This document shows, piece after piece, positions 42,426 through 51,302 of a DNA stretch of 64,000 nucleotides. Location of the stretch: positions 558,001 through 622,000 of the forward strand of contig CAWBFX010000010.1 in assembly GCA_963788215.1 (NCBI GenBank), written 5' to 3'. The notes under the pieces are model-generated. The model saw only the letters and a list, made by a program, of their open reading frames with translations, made no database searches and was not told the DNA's origin. Position numbers and translations under genes: made by a program. The first letter of the stretch is position 1, and each line of letters begins with the position of its first letter. This DNA comes from AC-32 sp963788215 (GTDB taxonomy: Bacteria; Actinomycetota; Thermoleophilia; Gaiellales; Gaiellaceae).

Positions 42426-43206
42426 GTGGAAGGCGCATTCGCAGGCAAGCGAGGGCTCGTGCTCGGCGTGGCCAACCGCCGCTCGATCGCGTGGGCGATC
42501 GCGAGCCGGCTCGCCGCCGGCGGCGCGTCGCTCGCGTTCACCTACCAGGGCGAGCGGATCGAGAAGAACGTGCGCGATCTGGCCGAGCCGCTGGGCTCGC
42601 CGCTCGTCACCGCGTGCGACGTCCGCTCCGACGAAGACCTCGAGCGCGTGTTCGGCGAGGTGGGTGAGGCGTTCGGCGGGCAGCTCGACCTGCTCGTCCA
42701 CTCGGTCGCGTTCGCGGATGCCGCGGATCTCGAAGGCCGCTTCACCGACACGCCCCGCGAGCGCTTCTGGCTCGCGCTCGACGTCTCGGCCTACTCGCTG
42801 GTCGCGCGCCGCGCGCCTGGCCGAGCCGCTGATGGAGGCCGCGGGCGGCGGCTCGGTCCTGACGATGACCTACCTCGGCGGCGAGCGCGCGGTGCCGCAC
42901 TACAACGTGATGGGCGTCGCCAAGGCGGCGCTCGACGCCTCGGTTCGTTACCTCGCCTGGGACCTCGGCCAGAAGAACATCCGCGTCAACGCCGTCTCGG
43001 CCGGGCCGGTGCGCACCCTCGCCGCGCGCTCGATCGCCGGCTTCCCGACCATGGAGGCGATCGTCGAGGAGCGCTCGCCGCTCCATCGCCACATCGAAGC
43101 CGACGACGTCGGAGGCGCGGCCGCGTACCTGCTCTCGGACGACGCGCGCAACGTGACCGGGACGACGCTGTACGTGGACAGCGGGTACCACGCGATGGGC
43201 ATGTAG
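42426..43206 (+). pseudogene. fabI: Enoyl-[acyl-carrier-protein] reductase FabI, one frame disruption
   Basis: GTG 42426 gives VEGAFAGKRGLVLGVANRRS and the FabI cofactor region (I-A-W-A-I-A). The frame runs to about SAYSLVAR near 42805, and the conserved remainder (RLAEPLMEAAGGGSVLTMTY, then GGERAVPHYNVMGVAKAALD with catalytic Tyr and Lys, and YLLSDDARNVTGTTLYVDSG) continues in the next frame after one extra base near 42801-42818. FabI performs the last reduction of fatty-acid elongation and is usually essential, which argues for a sequence error over true loss unless another enoyl reductase exists. The composite length of about 259 is normal. Confidence 0.88.
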
Positions 43207-43209
43207 CTC

Positions 43210-46167
43210 ATGCTCACCTGCGCCAGCTGCGGGCGGGAGAACCCGGCCGGCGCCGGATTCTGTAGCGCCTGTGGCGCCGCGCTTCCCGCGGTCGCTGCTC
43301 CGCGCGAGGTTCGCAAGACGGTGACGGCGGTCTTCTGCGACGTGACGGGCTCGACCGCGCTCGGCGAATCGACCGACCCGGAGGCGCTTCGGGCACTCCT
43401 GGCCCGCTACTTCGAGCGGATGAAGGGGATCGTCGAGTCGCACGAAGGAACGGTCGAGAAGTTCATCGGCGACGCGGTGATGGCCGTGTTCGGCGTTCCG
43501 GCGGCGCACGAGGACGACGCGCTGCGCGCCTGCCGGGCGGCGGTCGAGATGCGGGATTCATTCGCGGAGCTCGGTATCCAGGGCCGGATCGGCGTCAACA
43601 CCGGCGAGGTCGTGACGGGCACCGAGGAGCGCTTGGCGACAGGGGACGCCGTCAATGTCGCCGCGCGGCTGGAGCAAGCAGCCGAGCCGGGCGAGGTGCT
43701 GGTCGGCGAGCCCACCCTGGCTCTCGCGCGGGACGCGGTCGCGGTCGAGCCGGTGGAGCCGCTGACGTTGAAGGGGAAGTCCGAGCCGGTGCCGGCGTTT
43801 CGGCTGCTCACGGTCTTGGATGCTCCAGAGCGCTCGCATGCCTGGCCGTTCGTCGGACGCGGGCAGGAGCTGGAGGCGCTGCTCGAGGCGTGGAACCGGA
43901 CGTTGGCGGGCTCGCGCTGCGAGCTCGTCACGGTGATCGGCGACGCGGGCGTCGGTAAGTCGCGTCTGGTCGCGGAGGCGCTCGATCGCATCGACGCTCG
44001 GGTCGTTCGCGGGCGCTGCCTCCCGTACGGAGACGGGATCACCTACTGGCCCGTCGTCGAGGTCGTGAAGCAGCTCCGCGCTCTTCCGTCCGACGAGGTC
44101 GCGGCGGGGGCCTTGCGGTCGCTGCTGCGCGAGAGCGATCGCCCGACGAGCGCGGACGAGATCGCCTGGGCATTCCGAAAGCTTCTGGAAGAGCAGGCGC
44201 CGGTTGTCGTCTGCTTCGACGACCTGCAATGGGGCGAGGAGACGTTTCTGGAGCTCGTGGAATCCACGGCGCTCGTTTCCGCGGGAGCGCCGGTGCTGCT
44301 GCTGTGCATGGCGCGGCCGGAGCTGCTCGAGCGGCGCCAGTCGTGGTCGGCGCCGCTGAGGCTGGAGCCGCTCCAGCCGGACGACGCCGATGCGCTGATC
44401 GGAGACTCGGTGCCCGAGGAAGCACGCCGCCGGATCGCCGCGAGCACGGGCGGCAATCCCCTCTTCATCACCGAGATGGTGGCGCTGGCGAGCGACGGCG
44501 GGGAGCTCGACGTGCCGCCGACGCTGAGGGCGCTCCTCACGGCACGCCTCGACCAGCTGGATCCGCAGGAGCGCTCGGTGCTCGAGCGTGGGGCGGTCGA
44601 GGGCGAGATCTTCCACCGCGGCGCCGTGCAGGCGCTGGCTCCCGACGAGCCGGAAGTGCTCCCACGCCTCGCGGCGCTCGTCCGGCACGAGCTGATCCGC
44701 TCCGACCGGCCTCAGTTCCCGGGAGAGGACGCGTTCCGCTTCCGCCATCTGCTCATCCGCGACGCCGCCTACGAGTCCCTGCCGAAAGGCCTGCGCGCAG
44801 ACCTGCACCGCCGCCTGGCGGAGTGGCTCGAGGAGAGGCATGCACTCGTCGAGCTGGACGAGCTGGCCGGCTACCACCTGGAGCAAGCGGCCCGCTACGA
44901 GGCCGACCTCGGCCGCCCCGATCCCGCTCTCGCGCTCCGGGCCGGAGACCGGATTCTGGCTGCCGCGCGGCGTGCGGCCGACAGGGACGACGACCGCGCC
45001 GCGATCGCCCTCTACGAGCGGGCGCTCGAGCTCACTCGGCCGTTCCGCTCCGATGTCCACGCCGAGATCGAGCTAGCCGGCCGGTTTCAGCACGAACCGG
45101 CACGAGCCGTCGCGATCTGCGGCGACGCGGCCGTCCGGGCCGCGGCCGCCGGCGACGAGACGGGCGCGGCGCTCGCGCGAGCGATGGCGCTGTTCTTTCG
45201 CGGCTTCTCGGGCGCCGAAACGGCCGACGAGCTGGAGACGCTTCTCCTCGATCTACGTCCTCGGCTGGAGGCGATCGACGACCATGCCGGGCTCGCTCAG
45301 GTCTGGTACGCCCTCGGTTTCGGGGTGGCGAACGGGAGGGGCCACGTCGACGAATGGACGAACGCAGCCGAGCAGTCGTATCTGCACAGCCGGCTCGCCG
45401 GGCGGGCGGCGCGGCCTGCGGGAGATCTCGGCATCACCTTGATCCACGGCTCGCGGCCGGCGGACGAGGCGCTGGAGAGGCTCGATCGCCATCTCGCCGA
45501 GTCGTCGCGGACGTCGTGGCTGCTCCTCACCCGCGCGTGGCTGCTCGCGATGCTCGAGCGTGGAGCCGAAGTCCAGGAGGCCGTCCGGGCAGCGAAAGCC
45601 ATGCTGCGCGAGCCGGAGACCGTGGGATTCAGCGAGTGGCTGTATGCCGAGATCTCCGCCCTCGGCGGCGACCATGCGGAGGCGAGCAGGCGGCTGGGAC
45701 TGCTTTGCGACTGGCTCGAGGAGACGCAGCAATACGGGTTCCTCTGGACGTATTTCTCCCGCCAGGGCCGCGAGCTCTGCAGGATCGGGCGATTCGAGGA
45801 AGCCGAGCGGTGCGTCGAACGCTCGCGAGCGATCATGGAGAAGCTCGACGGCTCGGACGCCGGGGACTTCTTCCTCTCTCGCCAGGTCATGGCACGCGTC
45901 GCCGCGGCACGAGGCGAGCCGGCCGAGGCCGAGCGACTCGCGAGGGAAGCGGTGGCCGGGAGCGAGGACCTCGACTCGCTCAACGATCAGTCCCTCGCCC
46001 TCTGGGACCTCGCCGAGGTCCTGGCGACGGCGGGGCGCGTCGACGAGGCGGCAGCCGAGCTCGAGCAGGCGCTCGAACGGGCGCAGCGGAAGAAAAACCT
46101 CGCGCTGGCCCGCCAGGTCCGTGAGCGTCTGGCGGACCTGAGGGCCGAGGCGCAGCCTGTGCTCTAG
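43210..46167 (+). CDS. Zinc ribbon-adenylate/guanylate cyclase-AAA ATPase-TPR regulatory protein
   Basis: The 985-residue protein starts 3 nt after fabI. Residues 1-27 form a zinc ribbon (LTCASCGRENPAGAGFCSAC). A class III nucleotide cyclase domain (about 36-200) follows, with metal Asp in AVFCDVTGSTALGE and EKFIGDAVMAVFG. The ATPase (about 215-500) has Walker A VIGDAGVGKSRLVAEAL and Walker B VVVCFDDLQWGEET. The C-terminal half (about 560-985) is helical TPR-like, ending in repeats such as GRVDEAAAELEQALERAQRK. No DNA-binding domain is seen. It resembles actinobacterial cyclase-STAND proteins that sense signals through the helical part. Whether the cyclase makes cAMP is untested. Confidence 0.9.
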   Translation: MLTCASCGRENPAGAGFCSACGAALPAVAAPREVRKTVTAVFCDVTGSTALGESTDPEALRALLARYFERMKGIVESHEGTVEKFIGDAVMAVFGVPAAHEDDALRACRAAVEMRDSFAELGIQGRIGVNTGEVVTGTEERLATGDAVNVAARLEQAAEPGEVLVGEPTLALARDAVAVEPVEPLTLKGKSEPVPAFRLLTVLDAPERSHAWPFVGRGQELEALLEAWNRTLAGSRCELVTVIGDAGVGKSRLVAEALDRIDARVVRGRCLPYGDGITYWPVVEVVKQLRALPSDEVAAGALRSLLRESDRPTSADEIAWAFRKLLEEQAPVVVCFDDLQWGEETFLELVESTALVSAGAPVLLLCMARPELLERRQSWSAPLRLEPLQPDDADALIGDSVPEEARRRIAASTGGNPLFITEMVALASDGGELDVPPTLRALLTARLDQLDPQERSVLERGAVEGEIFHRGAVQALAPDEPEVLPRLAALVRHELIRSDRPQFPGEDAFRFRHLLIRDAAYESLPKGLRADLHRRLAEWLEERHALVELDELAGYHLEQAARYEADLGRPDPALALRAGDRILAAARRAADRDDDRAAIALYERALELTRPFRSDVHAEIELAGRFQHEPARAVAICGDAAVRAAAAGDETGAALARAMALFFRGFSGAETADELETLLLDLRPRLEAIDDHAGLAQVWYALGFGVANGRGHVDEWTNAAEQSYLHSRLAGRAARPAGDLGITLIHGSRPADEALERLDRHLAESSRTSWLLLTRAWLLAMLERGAEVQEAVRAAKAMLREPETVGFSEWLYAEISALGGDHAEASRRLGLLCDWLEETQQYGFLWTYFSRQGRELCRIGRFEEAERCVERSRAIMEKLDGSDAGDFFLSRQVMARVAAARGEPAEAERLAREAVAGSEDLDSLNDQSLALWDLAEVLATAGRVDEAAAELEQALERAQRKKNLALARQVRERLADLRAEAQPVL

Positions 46168-46266
46168 GCGCGCCGCGAGAAATCCTCATCGTTCGCGCCG
46201 AAATCTTCACGTTTTCAGCCCGAGTCCCTAACAGCGCGGTGAGAGCGTTCGCTCGAAGGCGCAGGC

Positions 46267-48231
46267 ATGGCGCACCGTGACGACATTCAGGGACTCCGGG
46301 CAGCGGCCGTCCTGCTCGTCGTCCTCGGACACGCGCGAGTCCCGTTCCTGCAGGGCGGTTTCGTCGGCGTCGACGTCTTCTTCGTTCTCTCCGGCTTCCT
46401 GATCACCGGCCTGCTCCTCGCGCAGGAACGGATCTCCCTCGCCGACTTCTACGTCCGCCGCGCCCGGCGGATCCTGCCCGCGGCCGCGCTCACGCTCGTC
46501 GTCACCGACCTCGTCGCGCAGCACCTCCTCAACTTCGTCCGCGCGCGCGAGGCCGTGTCCGACAGCATCTGGGCGGCGCTCTTCGGCGCGAACGTTCACT
46601 TCGCGCAGGTCGGCAGCGACTACTTCAGCCACGGGCAGCCGCCCTCGCCGTTCCTGCACTTCTGGACGCTCTCGGTCGAGGAGCAGTTCTACCTCGTCTG
46701 GCCGGGGCTGCTCGTCCTCGCGCTCATGCTCTGGCGGCGGCACCTGCTCGCCGTGGTGTCCGTCCTCGGCGTGGCCTCGCTCGCCTGGTCGATTTACGAC
46801 ACGTCGGCCTCGCCGGCGACCGCCTACTTCTCGACCTTCGCGCGTGGCTGGGAGCTCGCGCTCGGCGCCGCGCTCGCGATCTGGGCGCCGAAGGCGGCTC
46901 CGCGCGCCCGGGCCGCGCTCGGGTGGCTCGGGCTCGCGGCGATCGCGTGCGCTGCCGTCCTCTTCTCCGAAACGACGGCGTTTCCCGGCTACGCCGCGCT
47001 CCTCCCGGCGGTCGGGACGGCGCTCGTGATCGCCGGCAACGCGCGTGGCCTCTCGTGGAGGCCGCTCCGCTACCTCGGCGACCGCTCGTACGCGTACTAC
47101 CTCTGGCACTGGCCGGTCCTCGTGATCGCGACCGAGTACGCCGGCCACGACCTGTCGCTCGGCGCCAGGCTTCTCCTGCTCGCGGGCGCGTTCGGGCTCT
47201 CGGTCGCCAGCTACGCGCTCGTCGAGAACCCGGTCAGGCGGATGCGCCCGCCCGTCTGGCGCGGCGCGCTGCTCTGGCCGGCGGCAGTGGCGATCGTGCT
47301 CGTGACGGCGGTCTTCGCGCTCCGCTCGCTCGGCGAGACTGCGGCCAGGATCGACGCGGCGTCTGCGGCCGTTCGCCCAGACGCGCTCCGCGACAGCCGC
47401 GCGGTCACGCAGACGCGGCCGCTCGCGGCGGTCGTCGCCGCGGTCCGCGCGGCCGAGCGCGGAGACTCGATCCCCTCGCCGCTGACGCCTCCGGTCGGCG
47501 AGCTGCGCGGCGACTTCTACAGCTTCCCCGACGGCTGCGCGCCCTCCGGCCGCGTGCCGACCACGATCTGCCGCCTCGGGGACACCTCGAGCGGCAAGAG
47601 CATGGTCGTCTTCGGCGACTCGCACGCGCAGATGTGGATGCCCGCGATCCTGCAGATGGCCGTCCGCGACCACTGGCTCGTCCGGCCGCTCGTCAAGCTG
47701 AGCTGCGTTCCGCGCAGCTGGAACGGAACCGGCGCCTGCCACGACTGGTACGTGTGGGCCAAGCGCCAGGCCGCCGCGCTGCATCCGCAGGTCGCGCTGA
47801 TCGTCGGCAGCTGGGCCGGCACCGCCGATCCGGTGCAGGGGATCAAGCCGGTCAAGCAGCTCGCGGCTGCGCTCCGGCACTCGGCGGCGAGCGTGATCGT
47901 GGTCGGAGACCCGTCGAGCCAGAAGCGCGACCCGGTCGACTGCCTGCTCGCGCGCGGAGCGACGATGAAGACCTGCACGACGGCTCAGCGCAAGGTGCAG
48001 GCGCGCACCGACTCCGCGATCCAGGTGGGCGTGCGCAGGCTCGGCGCCGGCTTCATCGACGTCCGTGGCTGGTTCTGCGCCCGTGCGCGAAGGGCACCGC
48101 ACGCCCAGCTCTGTCCGCTCGTCGTGAACCGGACGATCACGGCGGTCGACCGCGGCCACGTCTCGAAGACGTACGCGCTCGAGCTCGCCCAGCCGTTCCG
48201 CAACGCCTTCCGCGAGGAGCTGTTCCGCTAG
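46267..48231 (+). CDS. Acyltransferase-3 (OafA/YrhL) with C-terminal SGNH domain
   Basis: A 654-residue membrane protein starting MAHRDDIQGLRAAAVLLVVL. The acyltransferase-3 region (about 1-370) has ten or so helices, the catalytic-type motif DIQGLRAAAV, GGFVGVDVFFVLSGFLITGL and FLHFWTLSVEEQFYLVWPGL. The C-terminal extracytoplasmic SGNH hydrolase-like domain (about 430-654) opens with SMVVFGDSHAQMWMPAILQM. Such fusions O-acetylate surface polysaccharides or peptidoglycan: the membrane domain passes the acyl group to the SGNH domain. No polysaccharide cluster surrounds it. Confidence 0.92.
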   Translation: MAHRDDIQGLRAAAVLLVVLGHARVPFLQGGFVGVDVFFVLSGFLITGLLLAQERISLADFYVRRARRILPAAALTLVVTDLVAQHLLNFVRAREAVSDSIWAALFGANVHFAQVGSDYFSHGQPPSPFLHFWTLSVEEQFYLVWPGLLVLALMLWRRHLLAVVSVLGVASLAWSIYDTSASPATAYFSTFARGWELALGAALAIWAPKAAPRARAALGWLGLAAIACAAVLFSETTAFPGYAALLPAVGTALVIAGNARGLSWRPLRYLGDRSYAYYLWHWPVLVIATEYAGHDLSLGARLLLLAGAFGLSVASYALVENPVRRMRPPVWRGALLWPAAVAIVLVTAVFALRSLGETAARIDAASAAVRPDALRDSRAVTQTRPLAAVVAAVRAAERGDSIPSPLTPPVGELRGDFYSFPDGCAPSGRVPTTICRLGDTSSGKSMVVFGDSHAQMWMPAILQMAVRDHWLVRPLVKLSCVPRSWNGTGACHDWYVWAKRQAAALHPQVALIVGSWAGTADPVQGIKPVKQLAAALRHSAASVIVVGDPSSQKRDPVDCLLARGATMKTCTTAQRKVQARTDSAIQVGVRRLGAGFIDVRGWFCARARRAPHAQLCPLVVNRTITAVDRGHVSKTYALELAQPFRNAFREELFR

Positions 48232-48241
48232 CCAGCCTCGG

Positions 48242-48669
48242 TCAGCGCGTGATCACCGTGGCCGCCGCCGCCAGGCGGCGGTAGATCCGCGAGAACCGGG
48301 CGCTGCATTCACCTCGAACGATCACCCGGTGGGCTCTCGCGCCGGTGTGGATCGTGACGTAGAGCGAGGCTTCGTCGGGGAGCGAGTCCCGGCAAAGCGT
48401 CCGTGGCGGGAGGACCAGAACCGCTGCGTGTTCGCGTAGCGAAGCAGCCGCGCGCGTCGGGTCTTGGAAAGCCGGATGTGCGGATGCTCGAGCCGCACGG
48501 GGCCCGAGTGCCCGATCGTCCCGTCGGGACGGATCACGACCGTGAACGGCGCGATGTTCCCACCGGTCCTGCCGAGCTCGAAGCGCGCGTGTTCGGCCGT
48601 TCCCGTTGCCCCACCCGCTCTCGTCAGCACGAGCAGGACTGCCGCGAGCAGGGCGGCGACCACGGACAC
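48242..48669 (-). pseudogene. Secreted or anchored small protein of unknown function, one frame disruption
   Basis: GTG 48669 gives the hydrophobic N-terminus VSVVAALLAAVLLVLTRAGG, then ARFELGRTGGNIAPFTVVIR and RLLRYANTQRFWS. A sensible continuation lies in another frame: PPRTLCRDSLPDEASLYVTI, HTGARAHRVIVRGECSARFS and IYRRLAAAATVITR. Joining them needs one missing base (or two extra) near 48404-48416. The composite of about 142 residues resembles small actinobacterial exported proteins with a paired cysteine at the end. This is the only disruption in the window that goes in the deletion direction. The function is unknown. Confidence 0.6.
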
Positions 48670-48686
48670 GCGCCCAGGATAGTCGC

Positions 48687-48714
48687 GGGGGAGAGCGCCG
48701 AGGCGCCCTCCCCC
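48687..48714 (-). terminator. Hairpin terminator after the large secreted protein gene
   Basis: GGGGGAG-A-GCGCC (48687-48699) pairs with GGCGC-C-CTCCCCC (48702-48714), a 12-bp stem with one A-C mismatch. It lies 12 bp past the stop of the minus-strand gene ending at 48726. Confidence 0.65.
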
Positions 48715-48725
48715 GGAATCGACTC

Positions 48726-51116
48726 CTACCCGCAATAGGTCGCGACGATCGTCCCCGTGCCCTCGTGGCCGGGGCTCATCCCGTAGCCGGGATCGGTCCG
48801 GATGACCACGATCTTCGGGATGTTGCCCGAGATCGTGCTACCGGAAGACGTGACCGTCGAGGAGACCAGCACGCCCATCAGGCTCGGCACGTTGCCGACC
48901 GGTGGTGGGCTGTTGCCCGGCTTCGTCGTCCAGCTCCCGCCGCACGCAGGCGGTGACGACGGCGTCACGCTCGCGGCGAAGCCCTTGAACGCAGGTGGGG
49001 CCTGGCCACCGCTGAGGCTGTTCTTCAGCCACCACTGCGAGCTCCACCACGTCAAGGTCGTGAACGGGCCCGCGCCCGCAACGCTGAGGTCGCCGAGGTC
49101 GAACGCGCCCCGGGACGGGAACGCGAAGACGACGGCCGTCTGCGACGTGTCGGACGACGCGAGGTAGTACGTGTCGCCGGCGAACGTAGCGCTGAGCGGG
49201 ATCGACGTCCCGAGCGGTGCCGTCACGATGCCGACGGTGCACTGGGCGTTCCCGAGTGCGTCCACGGTCGCGGCACAGCTCTGCGCCCCGATCGAGAGCG
49301 TCAAGGTCTGCCCGCTGGGGGAAGGCGCGGTCGTGCCGTCCTCGAGCAGTTGAGCCGTGAGCGTCACGGGGAAGCCCTGCGCGACGACCGTCGGCCCGGT
49401 GTAGGTCGTGGTCGTCTCCTCCCTGGTCACCGTGATCTGCACCGTGTCGCTCGAGAGGCTCAGGTGATGGTGGTCGTCGGCGGTGAACGTCGCCGTGTAG
49501 ACGCCCGGCGTTGCCGTGACCGTCCCGGAGACGGTGCCGGTGCGGTTGCCGTTGTCCGTGAACGTCAGGCCCGCCGGGAGCCCGCTCGCAGCGAGCGAGA
49601 TCGAGTCGCCGGCGTCGGGATCGCTTGCGGAGACGCCGAAGGTGAGCGCGTCGTGGTAGTCCTGGGACTGCGGTCCCGGAACGACGACCGTCGGCGCCGC
49701 GTTCACGACCGTGGTGGTCGCGGTCCGCGTAATCGTCGGCTGCGCCGCTCCGGTCGAGTCGTCGAACGAGTAGACGGCCGAAGCGGTCAGGACGGTGCCG
49801 GCGAGCAGCGGGCCGCCTGTCAGCGTCGCGGTGAAGTTCCTCGGCGCCGTCTGGTGCGGCGCGAGGTCGCCGAGCGCGGACGGCGGCGAGCCCGAGATAC
49901 CCGCCGGAAGCGTGTCCGCGACGGAGATCGAGAAGGCGTCGTCCTGATTCGACGGGTCGCGGAACGAGAGGTGGTAGTGGAGCAGGTCGCCGTTGTTCCC
50001 GGCGATCGACGACTCCGTGACCGTGTGCGTCACGTCACCACCGCTCGGCACAGGCGACTCGACGAACGATCCGGTCGTCGTGTAGCTGGCGGCGCAGCCG
50101 CCTCCGCCGGCGGCGTTCGACCACTCGCGCTGGATCCGGAAGAGATCGGCATTGCCCGCGCCGAGGAAGTTGTCCGGCGTTGTCGAGGACGCGTTGGCGA
50201 CCCCCATGTTGCGGTTGCACTTGTCGCCGTTCTCGGCTCCGGTCGAGTCCATCCAGGACCTGATGTACGGGTCGGTGATCGCCTCCATGTGCTCGTGCTC
50301 GACGGAGCTCAGCGTCGTGTCTGCCGAGTTGTCCCCGGTGACGTTCGAGTTTCCGCAGCCTCCGATCGTCGCGGCGCTGCGGTTGTCCGGGATGTCCGCC
50401 CAGACGAACAGCTGGCCGCCCGACGAATCGGCGGTGTGGTACGCGCAGTACCGGTTCGTGTTGCACTCGGTGCCGGCGTTGTTGCAGTCGACGACGTTGT
50501 TCGGCAGGAAGATGAAGTACATGGCGCTGAGGCTCCCGAGGGGCCAGCTGTTGGAGCTGATCTGCGACGCGATCTCGCCGGCGAGGTCGCTTCGCTTCAG
50601 CGGGTCCGCGACGGTGCCGGCCTTCGGGTACGCCGTCGTGTCGACGAGCGACGAGACGAAGTTCGACGTGTCACCGGGACAGCCGTTGTTCCCGCAGTAC
50701 TGCGTGGTCGTGTTGAGAATCTGCGAGCCACCCACGTCGTCGAAGTACTTGAGCGTCGTGTTCTCGTAGCTCGTGTCGCTCGCAGCCGTCGTGCCGCCGC
50801 TGAAGTGGTAGCCGGACGGGAGCCAGAAGATGACGTACGTGTCCGTCGTCCCCGGCATGATCTCGTTGTTCGAGGGGTTCGCCAGATTGTCGACGAGCGG
50901 GGCGTGCGGTGAACGTGCCCGGGCCGGGACGTTGCCCCAGTTGCCCCACGTTCCGTGCGGCCCGCTCCAGTGAGCCGGGCCCGGAACGGTGAGCGGTCTT
51001 TTCATGTTGTGGTGCTGTCGCTGGACTGCCGCGCTTGCGCTCCAGGTAGGAGCGAGCGCGAACAGGGCTACGGCCGCCGCAAGCGCAAGCCCTCGAAGGG
51101 TTTGCTTGACGCGCAT
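48726..51116 (-). CDS. Large secreted protein with EXORDIUM-like N-terminal domain and Ig-like repeats
   Basis: The 796-residue protein begins MRVKQTLRGLALAAAVALFA, a signal peptide. Residues about 85-345 contain TYVIFWLPSGYHFSGGTTAA, LKRSDLAGEIASQISSNSWP, YFIFLPNNVVDCNNAGTECN and the block SSVEHEHMEAITDPYIRSWM. This order resembles the phosphate-induced/EXORDIUM family, in which H-E-x-x-E-A-x-T-D/N-P is conserved. Beta-sandwich modules follow: a putative-Ig/cadherin domain near 480-575 (GVSASDPDAGDSISLAASGL) and a bacterial Ig-like domain near 580-670. The last part contains paired cysteines. Surface adhesion or a peptidase role is possible; neither is shown. Confidence 0.75.
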   Translation of the reverse strand: MRVKQTLRGLALAAAVALFALAPTWSASAAVQRQHHNMKRPLTVPGPAHWSGPHGTWGNWGNVPARARSPHAPLVDNLANPSNNEIMPGTTDTYVIFWLPSGYHFSGGTTAASDTSYENTTLKYFDDVGGSQILNTTTQYCGNNGCPGDTSNFVSSLVDTTAYPKAGTVADPLKRSDLAGEIASQISSNSWPLGSLSAMYFIFLPNNVVDCNNAGTECNTNRYCAYHTADSSGGQLFVWADIPDNRSAATIGGCGNSNVTGDNSADTTLSSVEHEHMEAITDPYIRSWMDSTGAENGDKCNRNMGVANASSTTPDNFLGAGNADLFRIQREWSNAAGGGGCAASYTTTGSFVESPVPSGGDVTHTVTESSIAGNNGDLLHYHLSFRDPSNQDDAFSISVADTLPAGISGSPPSALGDLAPHQTAPRNFTATLTGGPLLAGTVLTASAVYSFDDSTGAAQPTITRTATTTVVNAAPTVVVPGPQSQDYHDALTFGVSASDPDAGDSISLAASGLPAGLTFTDNGNRTGTVSGTVTATPGVYTATFTADDHHHLSLSSDTVQITVTREETTTTYTGPTVVAQGFPVTLTAQLLEDGTTAPSPSGQTLTLSIGAQSCAATVDALGNAQCTVGIVTAPLGTSIPLSATFAGDTYYLASSDTSQTAVVFAFPSRGAFDLGDLSVAGAGPFTTLTWWSSQWWLKNSLSGGQAPPAFKGFAASVTPSSPPACGGSWTTKPGNSPPPVGNVPSLMGVLVSSTVTSSGSTISGNIPKIVVIRTDPGYGMSPGHEGTGTIVATYCG

Positions 51117-51302
51117 GTGAGTCTCCTCTCGTGTGTCTGCCTCGATGGCAGCGCCGCGTCGGCCCCCCTCGTAATGGGCGATTCGTTCGTCTGTAGTTCC
51201 GGTCGCCTCCTCTCCCGCGCCAGGCTCGACTCGATCGTTGCGCGTGCGCGCTCAGGTGTCAATGAACCCTCGTAGTCCGTTCCACGACGCGTTGCGCAGC
51301 TT

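Noticed and set aside
42801..42818. Programmed frameshifting in fabI
   Set aside because: No slippery sequence or stimulatory structure is evident, FabI is not known to use it, and several unrelated genes here have the same kind of single extra base.
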